Shown here in pieces: positions 47,632-57,061 of a stretch of 64,000 nucleotides of DNA. Both the position numbers and the translations under genes were made by a program. The DNA lies in the NCBI RefSeq assembly GCF_900111125.1, contig NZ_FOGE01000012.1:92729-156728 (forward strand). Direction: 5' to 3'. Position 1 is the stretch's first letter. Every line of letters begins with the position of its first letter. The stretch comes from Sphingobium sp. YR768. GTDB taxonomy: Bacteria; Pseudomonadota; Alphaproteobacteria; Sphingomonadales; Sphingomonadaceae. Below the pieces are notes generated by a model. That model did not search any database, was not told where the DNA came from, and saw only the letters and a list, made by a program, of their open reading frames with translations.

Positions 47632-49095
47632 ATGTCCACTTCGCTGTTGCGTCCCCCATCCCTCCTCCGCCTGCTGGGCGCTTGGCGCGCGCAGGACAGC
47701 GCGGAGCCGGCCTATCGCCAGTTGGCGCAGGCGTTGCGAATGCTGGTGCTGGACGGGCGGGTAGGCCTGAACGTCCGTCTGCCGGGCGAGCGGGAACTGG
47801 CGGCCGCGCTGGGCCTGTCGCGCACCACGGTCGCGGCGGCCTTCGACCGGTTGCGCGATGAGGGCTTTCTGGAAAGCCGGCAGGGGTCAGGCAGCGTCAC
47901 CCGCCTGCCCGTCGGCCATGCGCAGGCCCCGGAGGAAGAACGCGATCTGACCAGTGGCGGCAACCTGCTCAACTGGACCCATGCTGCGCTGCCCGCCGCG
48001 CCCGGTGTCGCGCGCGCCTATGCCCATGCGGTGGAGGCGTTGCCGGCCTATCTGGGCGATCTGGGCTATGACCCGCTGGGCCTGATGGTGCTGCGCCGGG
48101 CGATCGCCGCCCATTATGAGCGGCGCGGCTGCCCCACCTCGCCCGACCAGATCATGGTGACGAACGGCGCGCAGCAGGGATTTTCGCTGCTGCTCAAATG
48201 GCTGGCCGGGCCGGGCGACCGGGTGGTGATCGACCATCCCACCTATCATAATGCGATTCAGGCGTTGCAGCGCGCCCATGTCGTGCCGGTGCCGGTCGGC
48301 CTGCCGGCGCAGGGCTGGGACATTGACGCCATGGAGGCGGCCTTCCGCCAGACATCCCCCCGTTTCGCCTATGTGATTGCCGATTTCCACAATCCCACCG
48401 GGCGGAGCATGGACCCGGCCACCCGTCGCGCGCTGGTGGCGGCCGCCGCGCGCAGCCATACGCCGCTGATCATCGATGAAACGATGGTGGCGATGGGCCT
48501 CGATTTCGCGCCGCCGCCGCCGGTGGCGATGCACGACCCCTCGGGGCGACAGGTCATCACGCTGGGATCGGCCAGCAAGATATTCTGGGGTGGCTTGCGG
48601 GTCGGCTGGATTCGAGCTGACGCCCAAACGGTCGCCGCACTTGGCCGCCTGCGCACGACGATGGACATGGCCAGCCCGGTGGTGGAGCAGATCGCCGTCG
48701 CGCAGCTTGTCGATGCCGATGTCGGGCTGGGCGAGCGTGCCGGGCTGCTGCGCGGCCGGCGCGATCATCTCATGGGCCTGATCGAGCGTCGCCTGCCGCA
48801 CTGGCGGGTGGAATCGCCGGCCGGCGGCTTGTCGCTCTGGGCCGAACTACCCCGCGCCGAAGCGACTGCGCTGGCCGCCTTGGCCGAAAGTCTGGGGGTG
48901 CGTGTCGCGGCCGGTCCGCGCTTCGGCGTGGGGGGCGCGTTCGAACGCTTCCTGCGCCTGCCCTTCACGCTGGACGAGGCGCAACTGGAGGCCGGCGTCG
49001 AACGGCTGGTCGAAGCGGATGCCCGGCTCCATGCGCGCATGCCCAAGGTGCGGGATTCGCTGGCGATGGCGCTGGAGGCGGACAGGCTGATTTGA
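47632..49095 (+). CDS. MocR-family transcriptional regulator (YczR-like)
   Basis: A 487-residue GntR/MocR regulator. The N-terminal winged helix (about 22-85) has LPGERELAAALGLSRTTVAAAFDRLRDEGFLESRQGSGS. The aminotransferase-like domain includes YDPLGLMVLRRAIAAHYERRG, NGAQQGFSLL, ADFHNPTGRSM and the PLP lysine region LGSASKIFWGGLRVGWI (about 305-321). The ATG at 47632 is in frame after the operator boxes and is likelier than 47596. It probably controls the divergent yczE gene. A bidirectional terminator follows it. Confidence 0.9.
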   Translation: MSTSLLRPPSLLRLLGAWRAQDSAEPAYRQLAQALRMLVLDGRVGLNVRLPGERELAAALGLSRTTVAAAFDRLRDEGFLESRQGSGSVTRLPVGHAQAPEEERDLTSGGNLLNWTHAALPAAPGVARAYAHAVEALPAYLGDLGYDPLGLMVLRRAIAAHYERRGCPTSPDQIMVTNGAQQGFSLLLKWLAGPGDRVVIDHPTYHNAIQALQRAHVVPVPVGLPAQGWDIDAMEAAFRQTSPRFAYVIADFHNPTGRSMDPATRRALVAAAARSHTPLIIDETMVAMGLDFAPPPPVAMHDPSGRQVITLGSASKIFWGGLRVGWIRADAQTVAALGRLRTTMDMASPVVEQIAVAQLVDADVGLGERAGLLRGRRDHLMGLIERRLPHWRVESPAGGLSLWAELPRAEATALAALAESLGVRVAAGPRFGVGGAFERFLRLPFTLDEAQLEAGVERLVEADARLHARMPKVRDSLAMALEADRLI

Positions 49096-49109
49096 GGTTT
49101 CTGACAAAA

Positions 49110-49139
49110 AAGGCCGCCCGGATCGTTCCGGGCGGCCTT
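49110..49139. terminator. Bidirectional rho-independent terminator (yczR / ppa)
   Basis: A stem of 12-13 bp (aaggccgcccgg / ccgggcggcctt) with a 4-6 base loop is flanked by an A run (aaaaaa, 49106-49111) and by ttcttat. It lies between convergent stops at 49095 and 49163. Confidence 0.92.
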
Positions 49140-49162
49140 CTTATATCATAGGCAAGTCAGCC

Positions 49163-49702
49163 TTACGCCGTCTTGCTGTCCTTGTAGCGCTGGATCGCTT
49201 CCAGGGTGATCTGCTTGGCGTCTTCCGCCCCGCCCCAGGTACCGATCCGCACCCACTTGGTCTTTTCCAGATCCTTGTAGTGGGTGAAGAAATGCTCGAT
49301 CTGCTCCATCACGATGCCGGGCAGATCGTCCTTCTCACCCACCGCCTTATAATAAGGGAAGGTCTTGTCGTCCGGCACGCAGACCAGCTTTTCGTCGCCG
49401 CCGGCTTCATCTTCCAGATTGAGCACGGCGATCGGTCGGGCGCGCACGACCGAACCGGGGACGAAGGGCGAGCGGGCGATGACCAGCGCGTCCAGCGGAT
49501 CGCCATCGGGCGACAGGGTGTGCGGCACGAAGCCATAATTGGCCGGGTAGCGCATCGGCGTGTGCAGGATGCGGTCGACGAACAGCGCGCCCGACGCCTT
49601 GTCGAACTCATATTTCACCGGTTCGCCGCCGACGGGCACTTCGATGATGACGTTCAGGCTGTTCGGCGGATCGTCGCCGACGGGGATCAATTCGATATTC
49701 AT
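49163..49702 (-). CDS. ppa: Inorganic pyrophosphatase (soluble family I)
   Basis: A 179-residue enzyme with the family I signature PDGDPLDALVIARSPF (about 66-81), the preceding YPANYGFVPHTLS (about 53-65) and the metal-binding DDLPGIVMEQIEHFF stretch. The length equals bacterial hexameric pyrophosphatase. It hydrolyses pyrophosphate in the cytoplasm and drives biosynthetic reactions forward. It is downstream of the M61 peptidase gene by 37 bp on the same strand; functional linkage is not evident. Confidence 0.97.
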   Translation of the reverse strand: MNIELIPVGDDPPNSLNVIIEVPVGGEPVKYEFDKASGALFVDRILHTPMRYPANYGFVPHTLSPDGDPLDALVIARSPFVPGSVVRARPIAVLNLEDEAGGDEKLVCVPDDKTFPYYKAVGEKDDLPGIVMEQIEHFFTHYKDLEKTKWVRIGTWGGAEDAKQITLEAIQRYKDSKTA

Positions 49703-49739
49703 GGAATTGCCTTCTGCTTCGCGTTGAAGTGCGGGTGAA

Positions 49740-51671
49740 TCATGTTCTCGGTTTCAGCAGCTTGTCGAGGCTGCCTTCACCCTCTCCTGTCTTTTCGAGG
49801 CGCGGATAGCGCAGCCCGCCCGAATAATCGAGTGACAATGTGCGGTAATATTTATCCTGCTTTAGGATGATCTGGATCGGCGTCTTGGCCTTGATCGCGG
49901 CTTTCCACACGTCGCCGGAATATTCGTCGCCATTGACCGCGATGATCTTTGCGCCGGTGACAAGACCGGCCTTGAACGCCGCGCTGTCCCAGATGACGCT
50001 GCTGATCTCGCCATCATTTTTGACGATCGCGCCGATGCCGAAACTCTGGTCGACGATCTTCTGCGCGCCTTCGACCGCCTTGGTGATCGCGCCCGGTTCC
50101 TCGCCATAGACCAGCTTGTAGCCACCCAGGATGAAGCCGCCCTTGGGCGTTTCCTTGGTCGTGCTGTCGACATATTTCGCGAAGAAGCCGGCCCAGTCAT
50201 AGGGGGCGATGTCGTTGAGCGTCTTGATCACGTCGCCGCGATTATAGACGACCTGGCCCCAGTCGCCCGGATTGATCCCGAAAAAGGCCTTGGCGAAATC
50301 ATCCAGCCCCTTCTTGCCGCGCGTCGCCTTGGCGATGATCGCGTCCGCCTCCAGCCAGATCATCAGGCCTTCATTATAATAATCCTCGGACCGCTGCCAG
50401 CTGGTCCAGCCCTTGGGGCGGCGGGCGGAGATGATGGGATCATGGGTGGTGTCCTCCATCGGGCGCCACTGGCGACCGACCGCCGTGTCCAGCTTGGCCG
50501 CGATCTGGGCATAGGCGTCCAGCGTCTCCTGCTTGGAGAACATGCCTGAGCGCGCGCCTAGCACATAGCCCCAGAATTGCGTCTGTCCTTCATAGACCCA
50601 CAGCAGATTATCCTGCATCGGCACGTTGAAATCGGGCGTCCACAGCAGGTCGGGGCGGCGGAATTTGCCGTCCCAGCTATGGGTGAATTCATGGGGCAAC
50701 AGGTTGCGGTCCAGCAGTGCCTCGCCCTTGTCCCAGCTCTTGAAATAGCCCGGCTCGACCTGGTTTTCGGAGCTGCGATGATGCTCCAGGCCGATGCCGC
50801 CCATCTCGTCGGTGATGGCCAGAAGGAAATCATAATGGTTGAAATGATAGGTGCCGAACAAGGCGCCCGCTTCGGCCACCAGCTTCTTGTGCTTGGCGAT
50901 CTGCTCCGGCTTGAAATCCAGTTCGTCGGCATCGTCGGCCACGATGTTCAGCGTGACATTACTGCCAAGGTCGACCGGCTTAAAATAACGCCCGGCAAAG
51001 ACGGGCGAATCCTGCAAGGCTTCATAGTCGATCGTCTCATAGGCGACGCGGTCGCCCGTCTTCGTGCCGCGCAAAGCGGTCGCCGCCTGCCAGCCGGCCG
51101 GATAGGTGACGGTCGGCTGGATCGGGATCTGGCGGGTATAATAGCCCGCCGGATAGAGCGATACGCTTTCCCACTGGATGTTCAGCATCTTGGGCGTGAC
51201 GACAACGCGGCCCTGCGCGGGCTGGGTGGCGGACAGGAACTGGAACTGCGCGACGACTTCGGTCACGCCCTGCGGCACGTCGATCTGGAAGGCATAGACG
51301 TTCAGCGGATCGCGCTTCCACGTCACTGGCTGGCCATTGGCGGTGAAGGTCAGGCCGGTCAGCTTTTCGATCTGCCCGCGCGGCGCATGATTGCCCGGCA
51401 GCCAGGCCGGCATCAACAGCGTCAGCGGGCCGGCGGCGGCGACGGGGATCGTCTCCTTCACGCGGAAGATGCGCTGGGTCGTGTCGGTCGCATCGACCTC
51501 CAGACGGATGGTGCCGCCGGGATAGGCTATGTCCTTTGGTGCAGGCGCGGCGCTGTCGACGGGCAGCGCGGTCGGCTTCGAACGGATCGCGTCCTGGGCG
51601 AAAAGCGGGCTGGCGATGGCCGTGGAAAGGCCCGTGGTCAGGCAAAGCGCGGCAGCAAGGCTGCGGATCAT
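49740..51671 (-). CDS. M61-family metallopeptidase with PDZ domain
   Basis: A 643-residue exported protein. The start at 51671 has GGAG eight bases upstream and gives a signal peptide (LAAALCLTTGLSTAIASPLFA, about 5-25). The zinc motif HEFTHSWDGKFRRP (about 317-330), with the downstream Glu in WVYEGQTQFWGYV, is the M61 (glycyl aminopeptidase) pattern. The C-terminal region (about 530-625; GIGAIVKNDGEISSVIWDSAAFKAGLVTGAKIIAVNG) is a PDZ domain. M61 enzymes cleave N-terminal residues, often Gly/Ala-type peptides, here likely in the periplasm. It diverges from the porin gene with about 205 bp between starts. Confidence 0.93.
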   Translation of the reverse strand: MIRSLAAALCLTTGLSTAIASPLFAQDAIRSKPTALPVDSAAPAPKDIAYPGGTIRLEVDATDTTQRIFRVKETIPVAAAGPLTLLMPAWLPGNHAPRGQIEKLTGLTFTANGQPVTWKRDPLNVYAFQIDVPQGVTEVVAQFQFLSATQPAQGRVVVTPKMLNIQWESVSLYPAGYYTRQIPIQPTVTYPAGWQAATALRGTKTGDRVAYETIDYEALQDSPVFAGRYFKPVDLGSNVTLNIVADDADELDFKPEQIAKHKKLVAEAGALFGTYHFNHYDFLLAITDEMGGIGLEHHRSSENQVEPGYFKSWDKGEALLDRNLLPHEFTHSWDGKFRRPDLLWTPDFNVPMQDNLLWVYEGQTQFWGYVLGARSGMFSKQETLDAYAQIAAKLDTAVGRQWRPMEDTTHDPIISARRPKGWTSWQRSEDYYNEGLMIWLEADAIIAKATRGKKGLDDFAKAFFGINPGDWGQVVYNRGDVIKTLNDIAPYDWAGFFAKYVDSTTKETPKGGFILGGYKLVYGEEPGAITKAVEGAQKIVDQSFGIGAIVKNDGEISSVIWDSAAFKAGLVTGAKIIAVNGDEYSGDVWKAAIKAKTPIQIILKQDKYYRTLSLDYSGGLRYPRLEKTGEGEGSLDKLLKPRT

Positions 51672-51876
51672 GAAGGTCTCCAGAAAATTTGCGCGGCCGA
51701 TCGGCCGGGATGGCCTCAGCATGGCGGCATGAATGGCCTGCGTCCACCCCCGTCGGCGCAAAAGCGCTTGATCCTCGCGGGTCTTTTGGCCATGCCCAAT
51801 CCGTCGGGATCAGCGCCTTCCCGGTCAGCGCCTCCGCGCCAAAGGCCGCCTCATCACCCCGCCGTCGGGCGGAGCC

Positions 51877-53226
51877 ATGGAGCTGCGCGTGGATCGATTT
51901 CGCTTTCTCTCTTCCCTTGCCTTGCTGCTGGCCAGCGCCTCCCCCGCTTGGGCGCAGGCGGACGGATTCTCGCTCTCAGGCCAAGTCCGCCTCCGTTATG
52001 AGGCGCTGGATGGGCAGGCGCGCGCCGGACTGGACGACCGGATCGACCTGACCAGCCTGCGCAGCGTGATCGCTGCGGACTATCGCGCCGGCCCGATCCA
52101 TCTGGGTGCGGAATTGTGGGACAGTCGCGCCTGGGGTGGCCATCCGGGCGAAGGTGTCGGCACGGGAGAGGTCAACACGCTGGAGCCGGTGCAGGCCTAT
52201 GTCGCCGCCGATCTGGGGTCTCTATGGGGACCGGGAAGCAAGATGTCGGTACAGGTTGGCCGTTTCCTGCTCAATCTGGGATCGCGCCGACTGGTGGCGG
52301 CTGACGATTATCGCAACACCACCAATGGCTATAGCGGTGCGCGCGTCGATATCGCGACCGCCCAGGGCGGATCGGCAAGCTTCATCTATGTCCTGCCGCA
52401 GATGCGCCGACCCGATGACGAGGCATCCGTGCTGGATCAGGATGGTGAGCTTGATCGGGAAGGGTTCGATCTGCGCCTGTGGGGCGGCTATGCCGCGCAG
52501 ACAGTCGCGCGCAGGACAATGATCGAACTGGGCTATATCGGCCTTGCCGAACGGGACATGCCCGGTCGGCCGACGCGCAATCGCCACCTCCACAGCGTCA
52601 GCCTGCGGCTGATGCGCGATCCCCATCCCGCTGCGTTCGACTATGAGGTGGAGGGTATCTGGCAGATGGGGCGCATCCGGGCTGGCGCAGCGCCCGGCGC
52701 TGCGATGCTCGATGTCGCTGCCTGGTTCGTCCATGCCGATGCGGGCTATAGTGTCCCTTGTCCGCTCAGGGCGCGGGTGTCGGCCGAGTTCGACTATGCC
52801 AGCGGTGATCGGCGCGGCGGCGGCTATGGCCGGTTCGACACACTGTTCGGCATGCGCCGCGCCGATTTCGTGCCCGCCGGAATTTTCGCCCAGACCGGCC
52901 GCGCCAACATCCTGACGCCGGGCGTGCGCATCGAGATGGCACCCGGCAAGCGGGTCGATCTGTTCGCCAGTTGGCACCCCATGTGGCTCGCGTCGCGCAC
53001 CGACGCCTTTTCGACCACCGGCGTACGCGATGCATCCGGCCGGTCCGGGCGCTTTGCCGGACACATGGTCGATGGGCGCCTGCGCTGGTGGATGAAGCCG
53101 CAAAAGCTGCGCGCCGAAATCAATGCGAGTTGGCTTGCCAAGGGCCGATTCCTGCACGCCGCGCCCAATGCGCCGCGCGCGGGCGATGCGCGCTATCTCT
53201 CTCTGGCGATGACTGCATCCTTCTAG
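51877..53226 (+). CDS. Alginate-export-type outer-membrane porin
   Basis: A 449-residue protein with a signal peptide (FLSSLALLLASASPAWAQA, about 10-28), then GQVRLRYEALDG and the alginate_exp-type pattern (LRSVIAADYRAGPIHLGAELWDSRAWGG). VQVGRFLLNLGSRRLVAADDYRNTTNGYSG (about 125-155) is typical of this family. It ends in YLSLAMTASF, with a terminal Phe. AlgE-like 18-strand barrels pass anionic polysaccharides or small molecules. No alginate genes are nearby, so the cargo is unknown. The start lies in the 205-bp gap with M61; no strong promoter was identified. Confidence 0.87.
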   Translation: MELRVDRFRFLSSLALLLASASPAWAQADGFSLSGQVRLRYEALDGQARAGLDDRIDLTSLRSVIAADYRAGPIHLGAELWDSRAWGGHPGEGVGTGEVNTLEPVQAYVAADLGSLWGPGSKMSVQVGRFLLNLGSRRLVAADDYRNTTNGYSGARVDIATAQGGSASFIYVLPQMRRPDDEASVLDQDGELDREGFDLRLWGGYAAQTVARRTMIELGYIGLAERDMPGRPTRNRHLHSVSLRLMRDPHPAAFDYEVEGIWQMGRIRAGAAPGAAMLDVAAWFVHADAGYSVPCPLRARVSAEFDYASGDRRGGGYGRFDTLFGMRRADFVPAGIFAQTGRANILTPGVRIEMAPGKRVDLFASWHPMWLASRTDAFSTTGVRDASGRSGRFAGHMVDGRLRWWMKPQKLRAEINASWLAKGRFLHAAPNAPRAGDARYLSLAMTASF

Positions 53227-53287
53227 GCTGCATGTCCCAAAAAAGCGCGTTTCCATAGGGATGAATACCGGCTAAAGGCGCTGCCCC

Positions 53288-54550
53288 ATGGCAAAGATCG
53301 AAACGCCGCGCCCCGTGCGCGGCACGCAGGACATGTTGGGCGGCACGGCGGAAGCGTTCCAGGAACGCTTCGCCCATGTGGTCGCGACCTTCGACCGGGT
53401 GCGCAAACTCTACGGTTTTCAGCGGGTCGAAGTGCCGGTGTTCGAATCCACCGCCGTCTTCGCGCGGTCGCTCGGCGAAAGCACCGACGTCGTCTCCAAG
53501 GAGATGTACACGTTCGAGGATCGTGGCGGCGACAGCATCACCCTGCGCCCCGAATTCACCGCCGGGATCAGTCGCGCCTACATCACCGAAGGCTGGCAGC
53601 AATTTGCGCCGCTCAAAGTGGCGACCCACGGCCCGCTGTTCCGTTACGAACGCCCGCAAAAGGGCCGGTTCCGTCAGTTCCACCAGCTCGACGCCGAAAT
53701 CCTCGGCGCAGGCGAGCCGGGCGCAGACGTGGAACTGCTGGTGCTGGCCGACCAGTTGCTGAAGGAACTGGGCGTTTCCGATGGCGTGACACTCAACCTC
53801 AACACGCTGGGCGACGGGCCGAGCCGCGACGCCTGGCGCGCGGCGCTGATCGCCCATTTCGAGGCGCATAAGGATCAGTTGTCGGAAGAGAGCCTCGACC
53901 GGCTTCAGCGCAACCCGCTGCGCATCCTCGACAGTAAAGACCCGCGCGATCGCCCGGTGGCGGACAGCGCGCCGGATATTGACGCCTACCTGACCGACGA
54001 AGCGCGCAGCTTCTTCGAAAAGGTGACGAGCGGACTGGATGCCGCCGGCGTGGCGTGGGAACGCAATGCCCGGCTGGTGCGCGGCCTCGATTATTATCGC
54101 CACACCGCGTTCGAATTCATCACGGATCGGCTGGGCGCGCAGGGCACCGTGCTGGGCGGCGGCCGCTATGACGGGCTGATCGAAAATCTGGGTGGTCCCT
54201 CGACCCCGGCGGTCGGCTGGGCAGCGGGAATCGAGCGGCTGGCTATGCTGATCGATCAGCCTGTGATCGACAAGCCCACCGTGGTCCTCATCCCGATGGG
54301 GGAAGCGGCCGAAACCAAGGCGACGGGCATTATCGCCGATCTGCGCCGCGCCGGTGTCGCTTGCGACATGGGCTATCGCGGCAATATGAAGAAGCGGATG
54401 CAGCGTGCTAACGCGTCGGGCGCCGCCTGGGCAATCATCCTGGGCGACGATGAACTGGCGCGCGGCGAAGCGGCCGTGCGCAATCTGGGCACGGGCGAGC
54501 AGCAGGCGGTGGCGCTGGATTCGCTGATTGGCACGGTGACGGCTCTCTAA
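53288..54550 (+). CDS. hisS: Histidyl-tRNA synthetase HisS
   Basis: A 420-residue class II synthetase. Motif 1-type [16 protein letters not shown] (about 7-22), [15 protein letters not shown] (motif 2 region), [12 protein letters not shown], and the histidine-specific [15 protein letters not shown] (about 263-277) are all present. The C-terminal anticodon-binding domain runs from about 330. The length is normal. It charges tRNA-His. The stop overlaps the prfA start (TAATG), making hisS-prfA-unknown-prmC one rightward operon. Confidence 0.97.
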   Translation: MAKIETPRPVRGTQDMLGGTAEAFQERFAHVVATFDRVRKLYGFQRVEVPVFESTAVFARSLGESTDVVSKEMYTFEDRGGDSITLRPEFTAGISRAYITEGWQQFAPLKVATHGPLFRYERPQKGRFRQFHQLDAEILGAGEPGADVELLVLADQLLKELGVSDGVTLNLNTLGDGPSRDAWRAALIAHFEAHKDQLSEESLDRLQRNPLRILDSKDPRDRPVADSAPDIDAYLTDEARSFFEKVTSGLDAAGVAWERNARLVRGLDYYRHTAFEFITDRLGAQGTVLGGGRYDGLIENLGGPSTPAVGWAAGIERLAMLIDQPVIDKPTVVLIPMGEAAETKATGIIADLRRAGVACDMGYRGNMKKRMQRANASGAAWAIILGDDELARGEAAVRNLGTGEQQAVALDSLIGTVTAL

Positions 54551-55635
54551 TGCACATTTCCGCCGAACGCATCGCGCAGATCGAGGCGCGCCGGGACGAG
54601 GTGCAGGCGTCGATGACGCGCGCCGATCTTTCGCCCGAAGCGTTCGTGAAACTGTCCAAGGAATATGCCGAGATCGAACCGGTCGCCAATGCCGCGCATG
54701 AACTGCGGCGGCTGCGGCAGGAGCTGGCGGCGCTGGAAACCATGACAGGCGGCGAGGAAGCCGATCCCCTGATGCGCGAAATGGCGCAGGAGGAAATGCA
54801 GCTCCTCAAAAGCCAGTTGCCCGGCGCCGAACGCGCGCTGGCGCTGCAATTGCTGCCCAAGGACGCGGCCGACGCCCGGCCCGCGATGCTGGAAATCCGC
54901 GCCGGCACCGGCGGCGATGAAGCGGCGCTCTTTGCCGGCGACCTGTTCCGCATGTATCAGCGCTATGCCGATACGCAGGGCTGGAAGATGGAATTGCTCT
55001 CCGCCAACGCCTCGGAAGTCGGCGGCTTCAAGGAAGTGGTGGCCAGCGTCAACGGCGCCGGCGTCTTCGCCAAGCTGAAGTTCGAAAGCGGCGTCCATCG
55101 CGTTCAGCGCGTGCCTGCGACCGAAAGCGGCGGGCGTATCCATACGAGCGCCGCGACCGTCGCGATCCTGCCCGAGCCGGAGGAAGTCGACGTCCAGATC
55201 GCCGACGGCGACCTCAAGATCGACATCTATCGCGCAAGCGGCGCGGGTGGCCAGCATGTGAACACGACCGACTCGGCCGTTCGCATCACCCATCTTCCCA
55301 CCGGCATCGTCGTCACCCAGCAGGACGAACGATCGCAGCACAAGAATAAGGCCAAGGCGATGCAGGTGCTTCGCGCCCGCATCTATGAAGCGGAGCGCGA
55401 GCGCACCCACAGCGAGCAGGCCGGCGCGCGCAAGGCGATGGTGGGATCGGGCGACCGATCCGAACGCATCCGCACCTATAATTTCCCGCAGGGCCGCGTT
55501 ACCGATCATCGTATCAACCTGACCCTGCACCGTCTGCCCGAAATCCTCGAAGGCCCGGGCCTGTCCGAAGTGGTCGACGCCCTGATCGCCGAGGATGAAG
55601 CCGCCCGGCTGGCGCAGCTGGACGGGGTGGGATAA
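54550..55635 (+). CDS. prfA: Peptide chain release factor 1
   Basis: A 361-residue RF1. The GGQ motif is in [19 protein letters not shown] (about 230-248), and the PxT-type codon-recognition region ([17 protein letters not shown], here [13 protein letters not shown], about 188-200) precedes it. The domain 3 tail reads [14 protein letters not shown]1 reads UAA and UAG and releases peptides. The Gln of GGQ is the target of the PrmC methyltransferase encoded two genes downstream. Its start overlaps the hisS stop by 1 bp. Confidence 0.98.
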   Translation: MHISAERIAQIEARRDEVQASMTRADLSPEAFVKLSKEYAEIEPVANAAHELRRLRQELAALETMTGGEEADPLMREMAQEEMQLLKSQLPGAERALALQLLPKDAADARPAMLEIRAGTGGDEAALFAGDLFRMYQRYADTQGWKMELLSANASEVGGFKEVVASVNGAGVFAKLKFESGVHRVQRVPATESGGRIHTSAATVAILPEPEEVDVQIADGDLKIDIYRASGAGGQHVNTTDSAVRITHLPTGIVVTQQDERSQHKNKAKAMQVLRARIYEAERERTHSEQAGARKAMVGSGDRSERIRTYNFPQGRVTDHRINLTLHRLPEILEGPGLSEVVDALIAEDEAARLAQLDGVG

Positions 55636-55637
55636 TT

Positions 55638-55931
55638 TTGGAGGACGACCTTAGCTTGGCGATCATCGCCTATCTTGGCTATGGATCGGCTAGTCATCCA
55701 CAAACAAATTGGAAGGCTGTCGTCGCGATCGTTGGCATGGCGCGGGCGCAGGCCGTAGAAATACCAATGCTGGCTTTGATTCAGAAATTGCGATCCATGC
55801 AGCCGGATTGGAGCGCGCATTCCCTCTACAGCGGTAGCGAGTGGGCTGTTCGGCAAATTCGATTCGACGCCAAGATTAGCGATCGGGCAGCTAAGGCGCT
55901 GGTGTGGCTTTTTTCATTCGAGAACAAATGA
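55638..55931 (+). CDS. Unknown small protein between prfA and prmC, TTG start
   Basis: The 97-residue frame opens with TTG (MEDDLSLAIIAYLGYGS) two bases after the prfA stop, with GGGTGGGA 5-12 bases upstream as a possible ribosome site. Its last bases overlap the prmC start as ATGA, so it is locked into the operon. Features: WKAVVAIVGMARAQAVEIPM, a Trp-containing SLYSGSEWAVRQIRFD and a hydrophobic C-terminus (AAKALVWLFSFENK). No signal peptide or known motif. Base composition is lower in G+C than prfA and prmC. It is not part of the usual prfA-prmC pair; I do not recognise it. Confidence 0.7.
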   Translation: MEDDLSLAIIAYLGYGSASHPQTNWKAVVAIVGMARAQAVEIPMLALIQKLRSMQPDWSAHSLYSGSEWAVRQIRFDAKISDRAAKALVWLFSFENK

Positions 55932-56749
55932 CCCTTCCCGACGCCTTGCGTGCCGCAACTGTCGCACTCGCTGTCTCCAGCGACACGGCGCGCCTCGATG
56001 CCGAACTGCTGATGGCCCATGCGCTGGGCCTGTCGCGCGGCGACATGCTGCTGCGCCAGCGCGATCTCGATCCGCCTGCGACCTTTGCCGCGCTGGTCGA
56101 ACGTCGCCTGTCGGGTGAACCAGTCGCCCATATTGTCGGCACGCGCGATTTCTGGACCATCAGCCTGCGCGTTACGCCCGACACACTTATTCCCCGCCCC
56201 GACAGCGAAACGCTGATCGAGGCGGCGGTCGATCATTTCCGCGATCGCGCACCCGCCACCATCCTCGACCTTGGCACCGGATCGGGCGCGCTGCTGCTGG
56301 CGGCGCTCAGCGAATGGCCGCAGGCGCGGGGCCTTGGTGTCGACGCCTCTCCTGCCGCGCTCGCCGTTGCACAGGATAATGCGGCGCAACTCGGCCTTGC
56401 CGCCCGGGCCGATTTCCGGCCCGGCGACTGGGCCGATGGCGTCGATGGCCCGTTCGACCTGCTGCTGATCAACCCGCCCTATATCGGCACTGATGAACCG
56501 CTGTCCGGCGATGTGCTGCGCGATCCGCCCAGCGCCCTGTTCGCCGGCGCCGATGGCCTCACCGATTATCGCCGCATCGCGCCCGATTTGCCGCGCCTGA
56601 TCGCGCCGGGCGGCATAGCCGCGATCGAGATCGGCTATGCGCAGGCGGACAGCGTCTCCGCCTTGCTGGTCGCGCAGGGGCTGGCGGTATCGGTCCGGCG
56701 CGATCTGGCCGGCCATGATCGCTGCCTGATCGCGACCCATTCCCGCTGA
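55928..56749 (+). CDS. prmC: Peptide chain release factor N5-glutamine methyltransferase PrmC
   Basis: The 273-residue protein has the SAM-binding motif ILDLGTGSGALLLAALSE (about 113-130), the diagnostic NPPYIG (about 181-186) and the N-terminal helical domain that binds RF1 (about 1-95; LDAELLMAHALGLSRGDML). RFxLIPRPDSETLIE-type text (TLIPRPDSETLIEAA) precedes the SAM motif. It methylates the Gln in the GGQ of RF1 and RF2. The start at 55928 overlaps the preceding unknown gene's stop (ATGA), and it ends the operon. Confidence 0.97.
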   Translation: MTLPDALRAATVALAVSSDTARLDAELLMAHALGLSRGDMLLRQRDLDPPATFAALVERRLSGEPVAHIVGTRDFWTISLRVTPDTLIPRPDSETLIEAAVDHFRDRAPATILDLGTGSGALLLAALSEWPQARGLGVDASPAALAVAQDNAAQLGLAARADFRPGDWADGVDGPFDLLLINPPYIGTDEPLSGDVLRDPPSALFAGADGLTDYRRIAPDLPRLIAPGGIAAIEIGYAQADSVSALLVAQGLAVSVRRDLAGHDRCLIATHSR

Positions 56750-56936
56750 GCAACGCCCGATTTACCGGGGGGCAAGCGAAAATTGCTTGGTTTATGCTGT
56801 GAAAGCCACTACATCGGGGCAGGAAACGGCTTCCTCTTGTGACATGGTCGCATAGGCCATTGATAGAAAAGGCCGTTTTCTAAGCTCCTAAAAGTCATGA
56901 CGGCGCTCGCTGCGCAGGCGCTGCTGGCAATGGGTT

Positions 56937-56995
56937 CATGGTCCCGGACAAGGACCATGCCTGGCGGAGCCGTATCCGATCCGATTATTCGGATC
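56937..56995 (+). promoter_or_regulatory. Two hairpins upstream of the DUF4167 gene
   Basis: Hairpin one is catggtcc / ggaccatg with a 7-base loop (56937-56959). Hairpin two is gatccga-ttat-tcggatc (56978-56995). Both lie in the 312-bp gap 56750-57061, the largest unannotated stretch in the window, where I see no gene or tRNA. They may form a structured 5' leader. Confidence 0.4.
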
Positions 56996-57061
56996 ATTTG
57001 GGGATGGCGACTGAACAGTGTTTTCAGTGAGTTTTGTCATAGCGAACGCAAGGATCATGTC

